From Pseudomonadota bacterium (GTDB lineage: Bacteria > Pseudomonadota > Alphaproteobacteria > Rhizobiales > Beijerinckiaceae), in NCBI GenBank assembly GCA_023450615.1, contig JAEXGT010000011.1:27405-91404 (forward strand): a stretch of 64,000 nucleotides of DNA. The letters are read 5' to 3'. Numbering within the stretch: position 1 is the stretch's first letter; every line of letters begins with the position of its first letter. This document shows, piece after piece, positions 1 through 11,441 of the stretch. Position numbers and translations under genes: made by a program. The notes under the pieces are model-generated. The model worked only from the letters and a program-made list of their open reading frames with translations, had not been told where the DNA came from and did not search any database.

Positions 1-1
1 G

Positions 2-2956
2 TCTCTGAAGCGCCCCGTCGAGCAAGGCACGGTGCGCCAAAGCTTCTCCCATGGCCGCTCGAAGGCGGTCGTGGTCGAGACCGTAAAGCGTCGCCCTGCC
101 GTTGGCCCCACGGGGGCCAAGGATGAGAAGCCGGCTGCCTCCCAGGCTGCAGCACCCGCTGCCGCGCCGAAGGCAGCTGCACCGGCTCCGAAGCCGGCAG
201 CTTCTTCGCAAGGCGGACGCCCGCAACGCGGAGCCCCCTCCTCCAACGCGCCTCGCTCCGGTGTCGTGCTGCAGACGCTCTCCGATCACGAGCGCGATGC
301 CCGCATGAACGCCCTGGCCGATGCCCGTCGCCGCGATGAGGAAGACCGCAAGCGCCAAGCCGAGGAAGCGGCTCGCCGCGCCGAGCGCGAGGCTGCCGAG
401 GCCAAGGACCGCGAAGCGGCGGAAGCCCGCAAGCGCGAGGAAGAGGAACGCCGTCGTCAGGACGAGGAGCGCAAGCGCCGCGCCGAGGACGAAGCTCGTC
501 GCCGCCTTGGCGAGGAAGCGGCTCCCGCACAAGCCCGCGACCGTGCTCCGGCTCCGGCCCCGCGCCAGGATGGTCCCCGCGAAGGTCGCCCCGGCGGCTT
601 CCGTCAGGATGGCCCGCGCGGCGATGGTCCCCGCACTCCCCGTCCCGACGGTCAGCGTTCGGGCGGTTTCCGCTCCGAAGGCGGCCCGCGTGGTGAAGGC
701 CGTCCCGGCGGCTTCCGCTCCGAAGGCGGTCCCCGCGGCGAAGGCCGTCCCGGTGGCGGCTTCCGTTCCGACGGTCCGCGCGAAGGTCGCCCCGGCGGCT
801 TCGGCGGCGGTCCGCGCGCAACGGGCGGCACGTCCGGCGGCCGTCCCCCGAGCCTCAATCATATGGCCCGTCCGGCTGCTCCGGCGATTCCGGATCCGTC
901 CACGGCCAAGCCGAACGCCCGCACCGCTCCGCCGGTCGCAACCCGTGGCCCCGCCGTCGAGATCGACGATGATGAGGCACCGCGTACGGTTCGCCGTCCC
1001 GGCACCCCGGCCAAGCCGGCTGCCGCTCCGAAGACGCCCAAGGCCGCTCCCGGCGAGGAGCGTCGTCGTGGCCGTCTGACGCTCGCCACCGCTACGTCGG
1101 GCGAGGACGAGCGCACCCGTTCGCTCGCCGCGTTCCGTCGCCGCAACCAGCGTCTGATGGGCCACCGTCAGGTGGAGCAGAAGGAAAAGATCGCCCGCGA
1201 GGTGACGATTCCGGAAACGATCACCATCCAGGAGCTCGCCAACCGCATGTCGGAGCGCGCCGTGGACGTGATCAAGTTCCTGATGAAACAGGGACAGATG
1301 CACAAGATCACCGACGTGATCGACGCCGATACCGCGCAGCTCGTCGCGGAAGAGCTCGGTCATACGGTGAAGCGCGTCGCGGAATCGGACGTCGAGGAAG
1401 GCCTGTTCGACACGCCGGATACGGACGAGAACCTCTTGCCCCGTCCGCCCGTGGTCACCATCATGGGCCACGTCGACCACGGCAAGACCTCGCTGCTCGA
1501 CGCAATCCGCAAGACCAACGTGGTCTCCGGCGAAGCCGGCGGCATCACGCAGCATATCGGCGCCTATCAGGTGACCTCGCCGCTCGGCGGCAAGATCACC
1601 TTCATCGACACCCCCGGCCACGCCGCCTTCACCGCCATGCGCGCCCGCGGCGCCAAGGTGACGGATATCGTCGTGCTCGTGGTGGCCGCCGATGACGGCG
1701 TCATGCCCCAGACCGTCGAGGCGATCACTCACGCTCAGGCGGCCGGCGTGCCGCTAATCGTGGCGATCAACAAGGTGGACAAGCCCGATGCGAACCCGCA
1801 GCGGGTGCGCACCGAGCTGCTCCAGCACTCGATCGTCGTGGAATCCATGGGCGGCGAAACCCTCGAATTCGAGGTTTCCGCCAAGACCGGCCAGGGCCTC
1901 GACAGCCTGCTCGAAGGTCTGTCGCTCCAGTCGGAAATCCTCGACCTCAAGGCGAACCCCGACCGTTCGGCCGAAGGCACCGTCATCGAAGCCAAGCTCG
2001 ATCGCGGCCGCGGCCCGGTGGCCACGGTTCTCGTCCAGCGCGGCACGCTGCATACCGGCGATATCGTGGTGGCGGGCGCTGAATGGGGCCGCGTGCGCGC
2101 CCTGATCAACGATCTGGGCTCGAACGTGAAGGAAGCAGGCCCCTCGGTTCCGGTCGAGGTGCTGGGCTTCAACGGCACCCCGGAGGCAGGCGACCGCGTC
2201 GCGGTGGTCGAATCCGAGGCCCGTGCCCGCGAGGTCACCGAGTACCGCACCCGCCAGAAGCGCGAACGCGCCGCCGCCCGCATGGGCTCGGCCGGTCGTA
2301 CGCTGGTGGACATGATGCGCGACCTGAAGGCCGGTGCCGGACGCAAGGAGTTCCCGCTCGTGATCCGTGCCGACGTGCAGGGTTCGGCGGAAGCCATTGC
2401 CGGCGCTCTCGAGAAGATCGGCAACGACGAAGTCGCTGCCCGCATCATCCAGGCCGGTGTCGGTGCGATCTCCGAATCCGACGTCACGCTGGCGGAAGCC
2501 TCTGGCGCGATCATCCTCGGCTTCAACGTGCGCGCCCACAAGGAAGCACGCGAAGCAGCCGAGCGTTCCGGCATCGAGATCCGCTACTACAACATCATCT
2601 ACGACCTCGTGGATGACGTGAAGGCGGCGATGTCCGGTCTGCTGGCTCCGACCCTGCGCGAAGAGCGTCTGGGCGAAGCGCAGATCCTCGAGGTGTTCAA
2701 CGTGTCCAAGGTCGGCAAGATCGCAGGCTGCCGCGTCCTCGACGGCGTGGTCCAGCGCGGCGCTCATGTCCGCCTCATCCGCGACAACGTGGTCATCCAC
2801 GAGGGCAAGCTGGCTCAGCTCAAGCGCTTCAAGGACGACGCCAAGGAAGTCACCTCCGGCCAGGAATGCGGTATGGCCTTCGAGAACTACCAGGACATGC
2901 GTGCTGGCGACGTGATCGAATGCTACCGCGTCGAGGAAGTGAAGCGTTCGCTCTAA
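2..2956 (+). CDS. infB: Translation initiation factor IF-2 (5' end cut by the window)
   Basis: GTPase that brings initiator tRNA to the 30S subunit. The first in-frame GTG is at 32, but the frame is open from base 2 and reads the conserved [20 protein letters not shown], so the true start lies upstream. Order seen: an Ala/Pro/Lys/Arg-rich N-terminal domain, a Gly/Arg-rich repeat tract (about 565-830), an IF2_N helical domain (about 1205-1310), the G domain with GHVDHGKT at 1466-1489, DTPGH near 1608 and NKVD near 1768, then the beta-barrel and C-terminal fMet-tRNA binding domains. It ends at a TAA followed by a strong terminator. Downstream rbfA and truB fit the usual nusA-infB-rbfA-truB order. 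The Gly/Arg tract is unusually long and repetitive. Confidence 0.97.
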   Translation, partial: SLKRPVEQGTVRQSFSHGRSKAVVVETVKRRPAVGPTGAKDEKPAASQAAAPAAAPKAAAPAPKPAASSQGGRPQRGAPSSNAPRSGVVLQTLSDHERDARMNALADARRRDEEDRKRQAEEAARRAEREAAEAKDREAAEARKREEEERRRQDEERKRRAEDEARRRLGEEAAPAQARDRAPAPAPRQDGPREGRPGGFRQDGPRGDGPRTPRPDGQRSGGFRSEGGPRGEGRPGGFRSEGGPRGEGRPGGGFRSDGPREGRPGGFGGGPRATGGTSGGRPPSLNHMARPAAPAIPDPSTAKPNARTAPPVATRGPAVEIDDDEAPRTVRRPGTPAKPAAAPKTPKAAPGEERRRGRLTLATATSGEDERTRSLAAFRRRNQRLMGHRQVEQKEKIAREVTIPETITIQELANRMSERAVDVIKFLMKQGQMHKITDVIDADTAQLVAEELGHTVKRVAESDVEEGLFDTPDTDENLLPRPPVVTIMGHVDHGKTSLLDAIRKTNVVSGEAGGITQHIGAYQVTSPLGGKITFIDTPGHAAFTAMRARGAKVTDIVVLVVAADDGVMPQTVEAITHAQAAGVPLIVAINKVDKPDANPQRVRTELLQHSIVVESMGGETLEFEVSAKTGQGLDSLLEGLSLQSEILDLKANPDRSAEGTVIEAKLDRGRGPVATVLVQRGTLHTGDIVVAGAEWGRVRALINDLGSNVKEAGPSVPVEVLGFNGTPEAGDRVAVVESEARAREVTEYRTRQKRERAAARMGSAGRTLVDMMRDLKAGAGRKEFPLVIRADVQGSAEAIAGALEKIGNDEVAARIIQAGVGAISESDVTLAEASGAIILGFNVRAHKEAREAAERSGIEIRYYNIIYDLVDDVKAAMSGLLAPTLREERLGEAQILEVFNVSKVGKIAGCRVLDGVVQRGAHVRLIRDNVVIHEGKLAQLKRFKDDAKEVTSGQECGMAFENYQDMRAGDVIECYRVEEVKRSL

Positions 2957-3005
2957 GCCGCTTCGCCCAGGTGGCCTAAAACAGGCGGCCTGAAACAGAG
3001 ACCAT

Positions 3006-3037
3006 CATGGCCGGGTTAACCCCCGGCCATGTTTTTT
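3006..3037 (+). terminator. Intrinsic terminator after infB
   Basis: Ten-base-pair stem CATGGCCGGG / CCCGGCCATG with a short loop, followed by six T. The same ATGGCCGGG hairpin recurs near 25191 and 30002. It separates infB from the YcxB-rbfA-truB genes. Confidence 0.85.
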
Positions 3038-3063
3038 GAACCATCCGGTCCGATCCCGGTGAG

Positions 3064-3639
3064 ATGACAATGCAAGACCAAGCAGCTCAAAGCCGCGCTG
3101 AGGCGGCGCACAGCGCAAGCTACACCTATAGCTTCGCCGATTATCAGGCCTCCCGAGTAGCCAGGCGCAAGCTCAGCCCCATCGAGTACGCTCTTTGGCC
3201 CTGGCGTTATGCTCTGCTCGTGGGCGTCAACATCGCCATCCTGCTGTTCATCGCGTGGCACGGCGGCCTGACCGTCGAAGAGTTTCTGTCCTGGGCCTTT
3301 CTGTCCGAAGTCATGCCGTTTTATGCGGGTCTGCTCGCCTTCGTGGTGCTGGTCGATGTTCTCATCGACCGCGTTCTTCCCGCCTGGGTCTTCAGGCGCT
3401 ACAGCATGGCCAACAAGCGGCTCGATTTCGTCTTTCGAAACGATGGGATCAGTTGGTCGTGCGAAGGTTTCAAGGGCGAGTTCGACTGGAGCAAGGTGAC
3501 GAAGATGGTCACGCTCAAAGACTACCTGTTTCTCTTCATCAGCAAACTCGAAGCCGTCTGCATCCCGCAGCGCGCTTTTCCGTCGAAGGACGTCTTCGAC
3601 CGTTTCATCATTTATGCAAAGGAGCGCGCGAATGGCTAA
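3064..3639 (+). CDS. YcxB-like membrane protein (first of a pair)
   Basis: 191 residues. About 40 polar N-terminal residues are followed by two hydrophobic segments (about 44-68 and 82-105), then a soluble C-terminal domain of about 75 residues with the YcxB-like pattern: a DWSKV turn, LKDYLFLF, and IPQRAF before the last helix. The end overlaps the start of rbfA by 8 bases, so the two are translationally linked. The gene at 4076 has the same layout and C-terminal pattern, which suggests a duplicated pair around rbfA. Function is not known. The family assignment rests on pattern recognition, not a search. Confidence 0.75.
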   Translation: MTMQDQAAQSRAEAAHSASYTYSFADYQASRVARRKLSPIEYALWPWRYALLVGVNIAILLFIAWHGGLTVEEFLSWAFLSEVMPFYAGLLAFVVLVDVLIDRVLPAWVFRRYSMANKRLDFVFRNDGISWSCEGFKGEFDWSKVTKMVTLKDYLFLFISKLEAVCIPQRAFPSKDVFDRFIIYAKERANG

Positions 3640-4060
3640 GCGCTTTGAACAGACCACCGGCCCCTCCCAGCGTCAGCAGCGCGTGGCCGAACTCATCCGC
3701 CACGCTCTCGCCGAGGTGCTCTCCCGCGGCGACATTCAGGACGACGTGCTGACGCGGAACGTCATCACGATTCCGGAAGTGCGCATGTCGCCCGATCTCA
3801 AGCTCGCGACCGCCTATGTCATGCCGCTCGGCGGCAAGGACGAGGATGCGGTGGTCAAGGCTTTGGAGAAGAACAAGAAGGTTCTGCGCCAGGAAGTCGC
3901 CCGCCGCGTGAATCTGAAATTCGCCCCCGATCTGCGCTTCCGCCGCGACGAGAGCTTCGACGAGGCCGCCCGCATCGACGCCCTGCTGCGCTCCGAGCGC
4001 GTGGCGCGCGACACAGCGAAGCCGGGCCTTGATAATGATGAGGACGAGCAGGACACCTGA
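3632..4060 (+). CDS. rbfA: 30S ribosome-binding factor RbfA
   Basis: Single KH-fold protein of 142 residues that binds the 16S rRNA 5' helix region during late 30S maturation and cold adaptation. Start chosen at ATG 3632 (MAKRFEQ) because AAGGAG lies at the right distance; the longer start at 3614 adds six residues without a good site. [19 protein letters not shown] and the [18 protein letters not shown] end are family hallmarks. The C-terminus is acidic. It overlaps the upstream YcxB-like gene and is followed 15 bases later by a second one. Confidence 0.95.
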   Translation: MAKRFEQTTGPSQRQQRVAELIRHALAEVLSRGDIQDDVLTRNVITIPEVRMSPDLKLATAYVMPLGGKDEDAVVKALEKNKKVLRQEVARRVNLKFAPDLRFRRDESFDEAARIDALLRSERVARDTAKPGLDNDEDEQDT

Positions 4061-4075
4061 TAAGGATCATTCGCG

Positions 4076-4660
4076 GTGTCCGACACACTCACGAACGCAG
4101 CGCAGGGCATCATCGATGTCCGGTTCACGCCCTCCCCCGCTGACCTGAAGGTTCTGGTTCGGAATGTTCCGGATCGGCTTTATCTCGTCGTCGGGACCAT
4201 CCTGTCCCGCATCGGCGCCTTCGCCGTCACGGCAGGCCTGGCCGGACTCGTGCTCTGGAATCTCGACATGCTCCAGGCGAGCGTTCTGGAGAAGGTCACG
4301 CTCGCGATTGCAGGCGGCCTGATCGGGCTGATGGGCTTTCGCATGCTGTTCGAAGCGGGATGGCGGCGGAGCATCCGCAAATCCGTTTTTCATCCTGCGC
4401 AAACCCTGCACGTCACCAGCGATGGCCAGAGTCTCACCATCGAGGACGAGCATGTCAGAACCCGCATCTCATTTTCCGGCATCGAGCGATGGGTCAAGTT
4501 GGAAAGCCACCTGATCTTCTACCGGAAGCGCGATGCGATCCTCGCTTTGCCGAAGGCAGCCTTCACGCAGCCTGAGGCGTTCGACGCTTTCGCCTCTTTT
4601 CTTCAGAGCCGCTTGGCCACCGATCACATTCAACAACCGATTTCAGAGAAAACCGCATGA
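4076..4660 (+). CDS. YcxB-like membrane protein (second of a pair)
   Basis: 194 residues, GTG start behind AAGGATC. Two hydrophobic segments (about 41-62 and 72-92) are followed by a soluble domain with the same pattern as the gene at 3064: a central Ser-Gly-Ile/Trp turn, a run of Leu/Ile/Phe/Tyr, LPKAAF, and a final helix rich in Phe. Stop and truB start overlap as ATGA, so it is probably co-translated with truB. Function unknown. A role in ribosome or envelope biology is only a guess from position. Confidence 0.75.
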   Translation: MSDTLTNAAQGIIDVRFTPSPADLKVLVRNVPDRLYLVVGTILSRIGAFAVTAGLAGLVLWNLDMLQASVLEKVTLAIAGGLIGLMGFRMLFEAGWRRSIRKSVFHPAQTLHVTSDGQSLTIEDEHVRTRISFSGIERWVKLESHLIFYRKRDAILALPKAAFTQPEAFDAFASFLQSRLATDHIQQPISEKTA

Positions 4661-5589
4661 CCGACTTGCCCCAGAACGAGCGCCCTCCCCGCCGCCCTCA
4701 TGGTGACCGTCCGAAGAAGCGCGACGTCAATGGCTGGATCATTCTCGACAAGGGCGTCGGCATGACCTCGACGCACGCGGTCGCCGTGGTGAAGCGCGCC
4801 TTCTCCGCAAAGAAGGCGGGCCATGCGGGCACTCTCGATCCGCTGGCCTCAGGCATCCTGCCGATTGCGTTGGGCGAGGCGACGAAGACCGTGCCGTTCA
4901 TCATGGACGGGCGCAAATCCTACGTCTTCACCGTCGCATGGGGCGCGGAGACGAATACGGACGACACGGAAGGCGAGATCGTCGAGCGCACCGACAAGCT
5001 GCCGGAAGCCTCCGAGATCGAAGCCCTGCTGCCGCGCTTCACGGGCTCGATCCAACAGGTGCCGCCGCGCTTCTCCGCCATCAAGATTCAGGGCGAGCGC
5101 GCCTATGACCTCGCCCGCGAAGGCGAGGTGGTGGAATTGCAGGCGCGCACCGTCGAGATCGACCGTCTCGCGCTCGTGCATCACGACGGCAACCGCTCGG
5201 TGATCGAGGCCGATTGCGGCAAGGGAACTTACGTGCGCGCCATCGCCCGCGATCTCGGCCGCGCGCTCGGCTGCCTCGGCCATATCGCGGCTTTGCGTCG
5301 GACACGCGTGGGACCGTTCACGGAGCACGATGCGGTGACGGTGGACGATCTCACCACTGATCCCGCAGCTTTGCGTCCCGTGGAGACGGCACTCAGCGAA
5401 ATTCCGTCGGTTGCCGTCAGCCGTGACATGGCGGGCCGCTTGATGCGCGGCCAGTCGATCATCCTGCGCGGGCAAGGCGCTCCGCTCACCGGCAAGGCTT
5501 ATGCCACCTGCAACGGCGTGCTCGTCGCGGTCGGCGATGTGGAACGCGGCGAACTGGTGCCGCACCGGGTGTTCAACCTGGGAGCCTAG
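4657..5589 (+). CDS. truB: tRNA pseudouridine(55) synthase TruB
   Basis: 310 residues. Converts U55 of the tRNA T-loop to pseudouridine. GWIILDKGVGMTS near the N-terminus and HAGTLDPLASGILPIALGEA with the catalytic Asp are visible, as is the KGTYVRAIARDLG motif. The C-terminal 60 residues fit a TruB PUA-like tail. The start overlaps the preceding stop (ATGA). This is the last gene of the infB-side block before a palindromic repeat. Confidence 0.96.
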   Translation: MTDLPQNERPPRRPHGDRPKKRDVNGWIILDKGVGMTSTHAVAVVKRAFSAKKAGHAGTLDPLASGILPIALGEATKTVPFIMDGRKSYVFTVAWGAETNTDDTEGEIVERTDKLPEASEIEALLPRFTGSIQQVPPRFSAIKIQGERAYDLAREGEVVELQARTVEIDRLALVHHDGNRSVIEADCGKGTYVRAIARDLGRALGCLGHIAALRRTRVGPFTEHDAVTVDDLTTDPAALRPVETALSEIPSVAVSRDMAGRLMRGQSIILRGQGAPLTGKAYATCNGVLVAVGDVERGELVPHRVFNLGA

Positions 5590-5651
5590 AAAATGACGTC
5601 CCGAGGCTGCGCAGCAGAACCCCGGGTCGCGAGACGAGAATGGCGCTGTTT

Positions 5652-5772
5652 CACCTCTCCCCGAGGGAGAGGTCGGACCGTGAGGTCCGGGTGAGGGGTG
5701 ACAGGTCTATCCGGAGGGGTCGCTCCCCCTCACCCTCGCTGCGCTCGACCTCTCCCCACCGGGGAGAGGTAA
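5652..5772. repeat. Palindromic intergenic repeat, CTCTCCCC type
   Basis: Two short palindromes, CCTCTCCC...GGAGAGG near 5654 and CCTCTCCCC...GGGGAGAGG at 5749-5769, flank an inner pair GGGTGAGGGG / CCCCCTCACCC, so the whole stretch can fold into one long cruciform or stem. It fills most of the gap between convergent truB and the DUF892 gene and may end transcription from both. This style of repeat is common in Hyphomicrobiales. Confidence 0.7.
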
Positions 5773-5805
5773 GAAGCGCCTCGTCCGGGATAACGCTTGC
5801 CGGAC

Positions 5806-6351
5806 TTAACGATCCGCCTTCAGCCCTTGCGCTTCGCGCATCAGGTATTTCTGCGTGATCGGCTCGATCATGTCGTAGATGGCCTGAGCGGTCTTTTCCT
5901 CTTCCCGCAGGGTCTCCTGGAGAGCGGGGACGAAACGCTGGTGTCCGGCGGCTTCGGCCATGGCGATCAGCGACTTGTAGGACGCGATCTCGAAATTCTC
6001 GAAGGCATGGTTGGCGAAGGTGTTCTTCAGAACCTCGTCGGCCATCGGCATGTGACCGGCAGCGGCCATGTTGGCCATGAACTGGGTGGCCATGTCCTTG
6101 AGGAGCGAGCGGTCCTCGCCGAACGTGTGCAGCATCTCGTCGAGACGGCGCACCTGACCTTCCGTTTCGGCGATATGGCGGCGCAGGAGATCGGACATTT
6201 CCGGATAATTCTCGAACCGCTCCACCTGACGCTGCATCAATTGCAACGCTTCCTTTTCGAGAGCGTGGGCGTTCTGAAGACCGGTGATGAAGACGTTCTT
6301 CACGGTTTCATTGGAGGCAAGGTCGGACATGCCTGAAATGCTGGCGGTCAT
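5806..6351 (-). CDS. YciE/YciF-type ferritin-like protein (DUF892)
   Basis: 181 residues, a four-helix ferritin-like bundle family linked to stress responses. Visible features are the N-terminal LQNAHALEKEALQLMQRQ helix and regularly spaced Glu and His pairs (RHIAETEGQVRRL; ANHAFENFEIASYKSL; LREEEKTA) that could bind a di-iron centre. Length is normal for the family. It stands alone, convergent with truB and divergent from rpsO. The physiological role is not settled for the family. Confidence 0.88.
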   Translation of the reverse strand: MTASISGMSDLASNETVKNVFITGLQNAHALEKEALQLMQRQVERFENYPEMSDLLRRHIAETEGQVRRLDEMLHTFGEDRSLLKDMATQFMANMAAAGHMPMADEVLKNTFANHAFENFEIASYKSLIAMAEAAGHQRFVPALQETLREEEKTAQAIYDMIEPITQKYLMREAQGLKADR

Positions 6352-6668
6352 GGTATCGGCTTCCTATATGAAGGGGTGTCTGGTTCACCAACCACGACCC
6401 CAGGGACTTGTTCCGGCAAGCCGCCGCCGGCTAAGCTGCGGAACCCGGCCATCCCATTGTCAGGCTTGGCAAAAACGATTCCGCTGGCACTTATTCACAA
6501 TTCGTGTATGGTGCGCCCGCTTCCTAGGGTCAAAACCCTCATGGAAACCGTCTTGGGTTTCAGACCGCGCTGGACGACATCCCGGCCCGGCCTTTCCAGG
6601 ACGAACCCGACCTCAGGGCCTTCAAGGCCGAGGTCATCATCGAAAAAGCAAACCTGAAAGGATATGCG
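6352..6668 (+). promoter_or_regulatory. rpsO upstream region with a possible S15 leader
   Basis: A 317-base gap without a convincing gene. A weak promoter candidate is TGGCAC at 6485 and TATGGT at 6507 (spacing 16). Between about 6520 and 6650 the sequence has several complementary GC-rich runs, for example CTAGGGT with ACCCT and GGCCTT with AAGGCC, and would form a structured leader. S15 commonly represses its own mRNA through a leader structure. Both promoter and leader are inference. Confidence 0.4.
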
Positions 6669-6938
6669 ATGTCGATTACTGCTGAGCGCAAGAACGCGCT
6701 TATCAAGGAATTCGCGCAGAAGGCTGGCGACACGGGCTCCCCCGAGGTGCAGATCGCCATTCTGACCGAGCGGATCACCAACCTGACCGGTCACTTCAAG
6801 ACCCACGCCAAGGACAACCATTCCCGCCGTGGCCTCCTGAAGCTCGTCTCGTCGCGTCGTTCGCTTCTCGACTACCTGAAGAAGAAGGACGAGAACCGCT
6901 ACAAGACCGTGATCGAGAAGCTCGGCATCCGCCGCTAA
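6669..6938 (+). CDS. rpsO: 30S ribosomal protein S15
   Basis: 89 residues, the usual length. Binds the central domain of 16S rRNA early in 30S assembly. The motifs [35 protein letters not shown] and SRRSLLDYL are all intact. ATG start behind a GAAAGGA site. The gene lies just upstream of pnp, the usual rpsO-pnp pair, but with its own terminator. Confidence 0.98.
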   Translation: MSITAERKNALIKEFAQKAGDTGSPEVQIAILTERITNLTGHFKTHAKDNHSRRGLLKLVSSRRSLLDYLKKKDENRYKTVIEKLGIRR

Positions 6939-6951
6939 GCTTTTGACCTTT

Positions 6952-6981
6952 CCGTCCGGAGCACGGCTCCGGACGGCTTTT
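6952..6981 (+). terminator. Intrinsic terminator after rpsO
   Basis: Eleven-base-pair perfect stem CCGTCCGGAGC / GCTCCGGACGG with a three-base loop, followed by CTTTT. Read-through would feed pnp 240 bases downstream. Confidence 0.85.
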
Positions 6982-7224
6982 CCCGGACCTGATCGAAAGC
7001 ATCATCTCCGGTACTCACGAACGGATCGGATGAGAGAATCCGACGGTTCGCTCCGGCGCTGGTTAAGACGGAAAGTCCCGGCGTCCCTTTGAGGAGACGG
7101 ATGACACGATGACCATGGCAGGATCGCAAGGGGCTTGTGTGAGCGGATCGTTCCGCCGCGTGAGCCTCTTGCCGTCTTGCTCATGGCATCGAGCCCCCGC
7201 TCCTGCTGTCATGAAAGACTGAAA

Positions 7225-9402
<2,178 letters not shown>

Positions 9403-9430
9403 GCCGAGGCTTCATTGCAGATGTGAGAAA

Positions 9431-9456
9431 GGCGCGGTTGGAACCGCGCCTTTTTT
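9431..9456 (+). terminator. Intrinsic terminator after pnp
   Basis: Nine-base-pair stem GGCGCGGTT / AACCGCGCC with a two-base loop and six T. Confidence 0.9.
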
Positions 9457-9512
9457 GTTGTCGAGACGAGATCAGGTAAGGGCAACTGCTCTTGCCGCAA
9501 CCTCATGGGCGT

Positions 9513-10190
9513 TCAGGTGCCGGCACATAGCCGGGGATAGACAGCCCGATGTTTCGAAAGAGATGCGCGGACTTTTTGTGCCATCTGTCGAGGAGCCGCT
9601 GGATCGAAAACCTCGCGCGGCATGCCTCGGCAGCTGTTGAGAGCCTTTGGCAGGTCTGCCAGCCAGGATTCCATCACCGTGTAATGGGAACAGGTTTCGG
9701 TATTGGGCTGCACCTTGGACAAATGGTAATAGGCATCCACGATCCTATCCAGGCGCCGCGGATTGCTGATCGCATTCGAAGCGTCGGAACAGGCAGCGAT
9801 GGCTGCCTCCTGCGAGGCCTTACCGACGCGGCAGCGTTTCGCATAAGTGGCCTGCTGTTCCTTATGAAATGTCTTCAGGCTCGCTAGGGCCTCCCGTTCA
9901 GCAGCCATCTTCTCCGGGAATTCCTTTTGGCAGGAACGAATCGCCTTTTCTGCTGCCGAATAGAGTGCCTTGGACCTATCCATCATCGCGCAGTAGTCAG
10001 AATCTGACCCGCTCCCACGATAGGCTTTCGCAGCAGCAATGTTTTGCTGCGAGGCAGCTTGCGAAGCCGACATATCACTTACGCAGACGCGTAATCGCCT
10101 GACCTGCTCATTCTCGGCTAAGGCAGGACCAGTGATGACGAGCAGGGTGAGCCCCGCCCAAATTTTTGCTTTCAAAGCGAAATTCCCCAA
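9513..10190 (-). CDS. Predicted secreted Cys-rich protein, function unknown
   Basis: 225 residues. A signal peptide is clear: basic start, hydrophobic core WAGLTLLVITG, and cleavage after ALA near residue 25. The mature part is helical, rich in Ala, Lys and Glu, and has eight Cys spread along its length, an even number that would allow four disulfides in the periplasm. I do not recognise the family. Base composition looks more AT-rich than pnp or mbfA on either side, which hints at acquisition. It stands alone, convergent with pnp. Confidence 0.6.
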   Translation of the reverse strand: MGNFALKAKIWAGLTLLVITGPALAENEQVRRLRVCVSDMSASQAASQQNIAAAKAYRGSGSDSDYCAMMDRSKALYSAAEKAIRSCQKEFPEKMAAEREALASLKTFHKEQQATYAKRCRVGKASQEAAIAACSDASNAISNPRRLDRIVDAYYHLSKVQPNTETCSHYTVMESWLADLPKALNSCRGMPREVFDPAAPRQMAQKVRASLSKHRAVYPRLCAGT

Positions 10191-10318
10191 GAAACTATAT
10201 TGATACTAAGTACCATTTCCTGAGGTAACCGTGAAGGAGTCGCCCTCTTTGTAAGGGTCTATAACCGCCGCTTGGGATGTCGAAGCGGGCAAATTGACCT
10301 TCCAAAAAAGAAAAGTTA

Positions 10319-10335
10319 TTTAGAATTATTCTAAA
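10319..10335 (+). promoter_or_regulatory. Iron control element (Irr-type box) before mbfA
   Basis: TTTAGAATTATTCTAAA, a 17-base inverted repeat (TTTAGAA-N3-TTCTAAA) centred about 22 bases upstream of the mbfA start. It matches the iron control element bound by Irr in alphaproteobacteria. Its closeness to the start codon suggests that binding would block transcription start or elongation. Confidence 0.8.
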
Positions 10336-10348
10336 CAAGGACTCCGGC

Positions 10349-11332
10349 ATGCTCTCCCGTGTCTTCGGCTTCGACCGCCGCCCCTTCGATTCCCTCAGCG
10401 AGCAGGAAATTCTCGCCCTGGCGATTTCCTCGGAGGAAGACGATGCGCGGATCTACCGGTCCTATGCGGAAGGCTTGCGGGCGCAGTTTCCGCAATCGGC
10501 CAAGGTCTTCGACGAGATGGCCGTCGAGGAGGACGGGCACCGGACAGCCCTGATCGAATTGCACCGCAAGCGTTTCGGCGAGACGATTCCGCTGATCCGG
10601 CGCGAGCATGTGCGCGGCTATTACGAGCGCAAGCCCGATTGGCTCGTGCGCCCGCTCGGCATCGAGAAGGTGCGGGCCGCCGCGGAGACGATGGAAGCCC
10701 AGGCTCACCGCTTCTATGTGGAGGCCGCCAAGCGCACCACCGACGCCTCGACCCGAAAGCTCCTCGGCGATCTCGCGGCAGCGGAAATGGCGCACGAATC
10801 CCTCGCCCGCCGCCTCGGCCTCGCCTACACGCCGGAATCGGTGAAGGATGAGGAGGCCGAGACCGAGCGGCGGCAGTTCATCCTGACCTATGTCCAGCCG
10901 GGCCTGGCGGGCCTGATGGATGGTTCGGTCTCGACCCTTGCCCCTATTTTCGCAGCCGCTTTCGCTACGCAGGATACCTGGCAGACCTTCCTCGTCGGCC
11001 TCTCGGCCTCGGTCGGCGCCGGCATTTCCATGGGTTTCACGGAAGCCGCCCATGACGACGGCAAGCTCTCAGGCCGAGGCTCGCCCATCAAGCGGGGTCT
11101 TGCCTCCGGCATCATGACCGCCATCGGCGGCCTCGGCCATGCCTTGCCCTATCTCATTCCGCATTTCTGGACTGCGACGATCATCGCCGCCGCCGTGGTG
11201 TTCGTGGAACTCTGGGCCATCGCCTTCATCCAGAACCGCTACATGGAGACGCCCTTCCTGCGCGCCGCCTTCCAGGTGGTGCTCGGCGGAGCGCTGGTTT
11301 TCGCAGCGGGCGTCCTGATCGGGAATGCCTAG
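10349..11332 (+). CDS. mbfA: Membrane-bound ferritin MbfA (ferritin-like plus VIT1 domain)
   Basis: 327 residues. The N-terminal half (about 1-150) is an erythrin-type ferritin-like domain with Glu/His iron ligands (SSEEDDARIYRSY, MAVEEDGHR, MEAQAHRFYVEA, AEMAHESLARRLG). The C-terminal half (about 175-327) is a VIT1-like membrane domain beginning YVQPGLAGLMDGSVSTLAP with four or five hydrophobic segments. Members export iron and protect against peroxide, and are repressed by Irr under low iron. The box at 10319 supports that control here. The TAG stop lies in the edge of the repeat at 11329. Confidence 0.92.
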   Translation: MLSRVFGFDRRPFDSLSEQEILALAISSEEDDARIYRSYAEGLRAQFPQSAKVFDEMAVEEDGHRTALIELHRKRFGETIPLIRREHVRGYYERKPDWLVRPLGIEKVRAAAETMEAQAHRFYVEAAKRTTDASTRKLLGDLAAAEMAHESLARRLGLAYTPESVKDEEAETERRQFILTYVQPGLAGLMDGSVSTLAPIFAAAFATQDTWQTFLVGLSASVGAGISMGFTEAAHDDGKLSGRGSPIKRGLASGIMTAIGGLGHALPYLIPHFWTATIIAAAVVFVELWAIAFIQNRYMETPFLRAAFQVVLGGALVFAAGVLIGNA

Positions 11333-11434
11333 AGCATCGAACGCAAAAGCGGGCGCCGGTTTTGCGTGAAAAGATGCCCCCAATAAAAGCTTGAAGCAGG
11401 GGACGTCAGGTCGATTTCACGTCCGATGCTTGAG
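11329..11434 (-). repeat. 106-bp CTA-ended inverted-repeat element, copy 1 (reverse orientation)
   Basis: Reverse-complement copy of the element at 37914, 46676 and 56640. The outer end CTAGAGCATCG contains the mbfA stop codon TAG. Inner hairpins CGCAAAA/TTTTGCG and the CACGTC/GACGT block are present. The far end reads CGATGCTTGAG, slightly degenerate, just before the DMT gene stop. Confidence 0.85.
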
Positions 11435-11441
11435 AGCGGCC

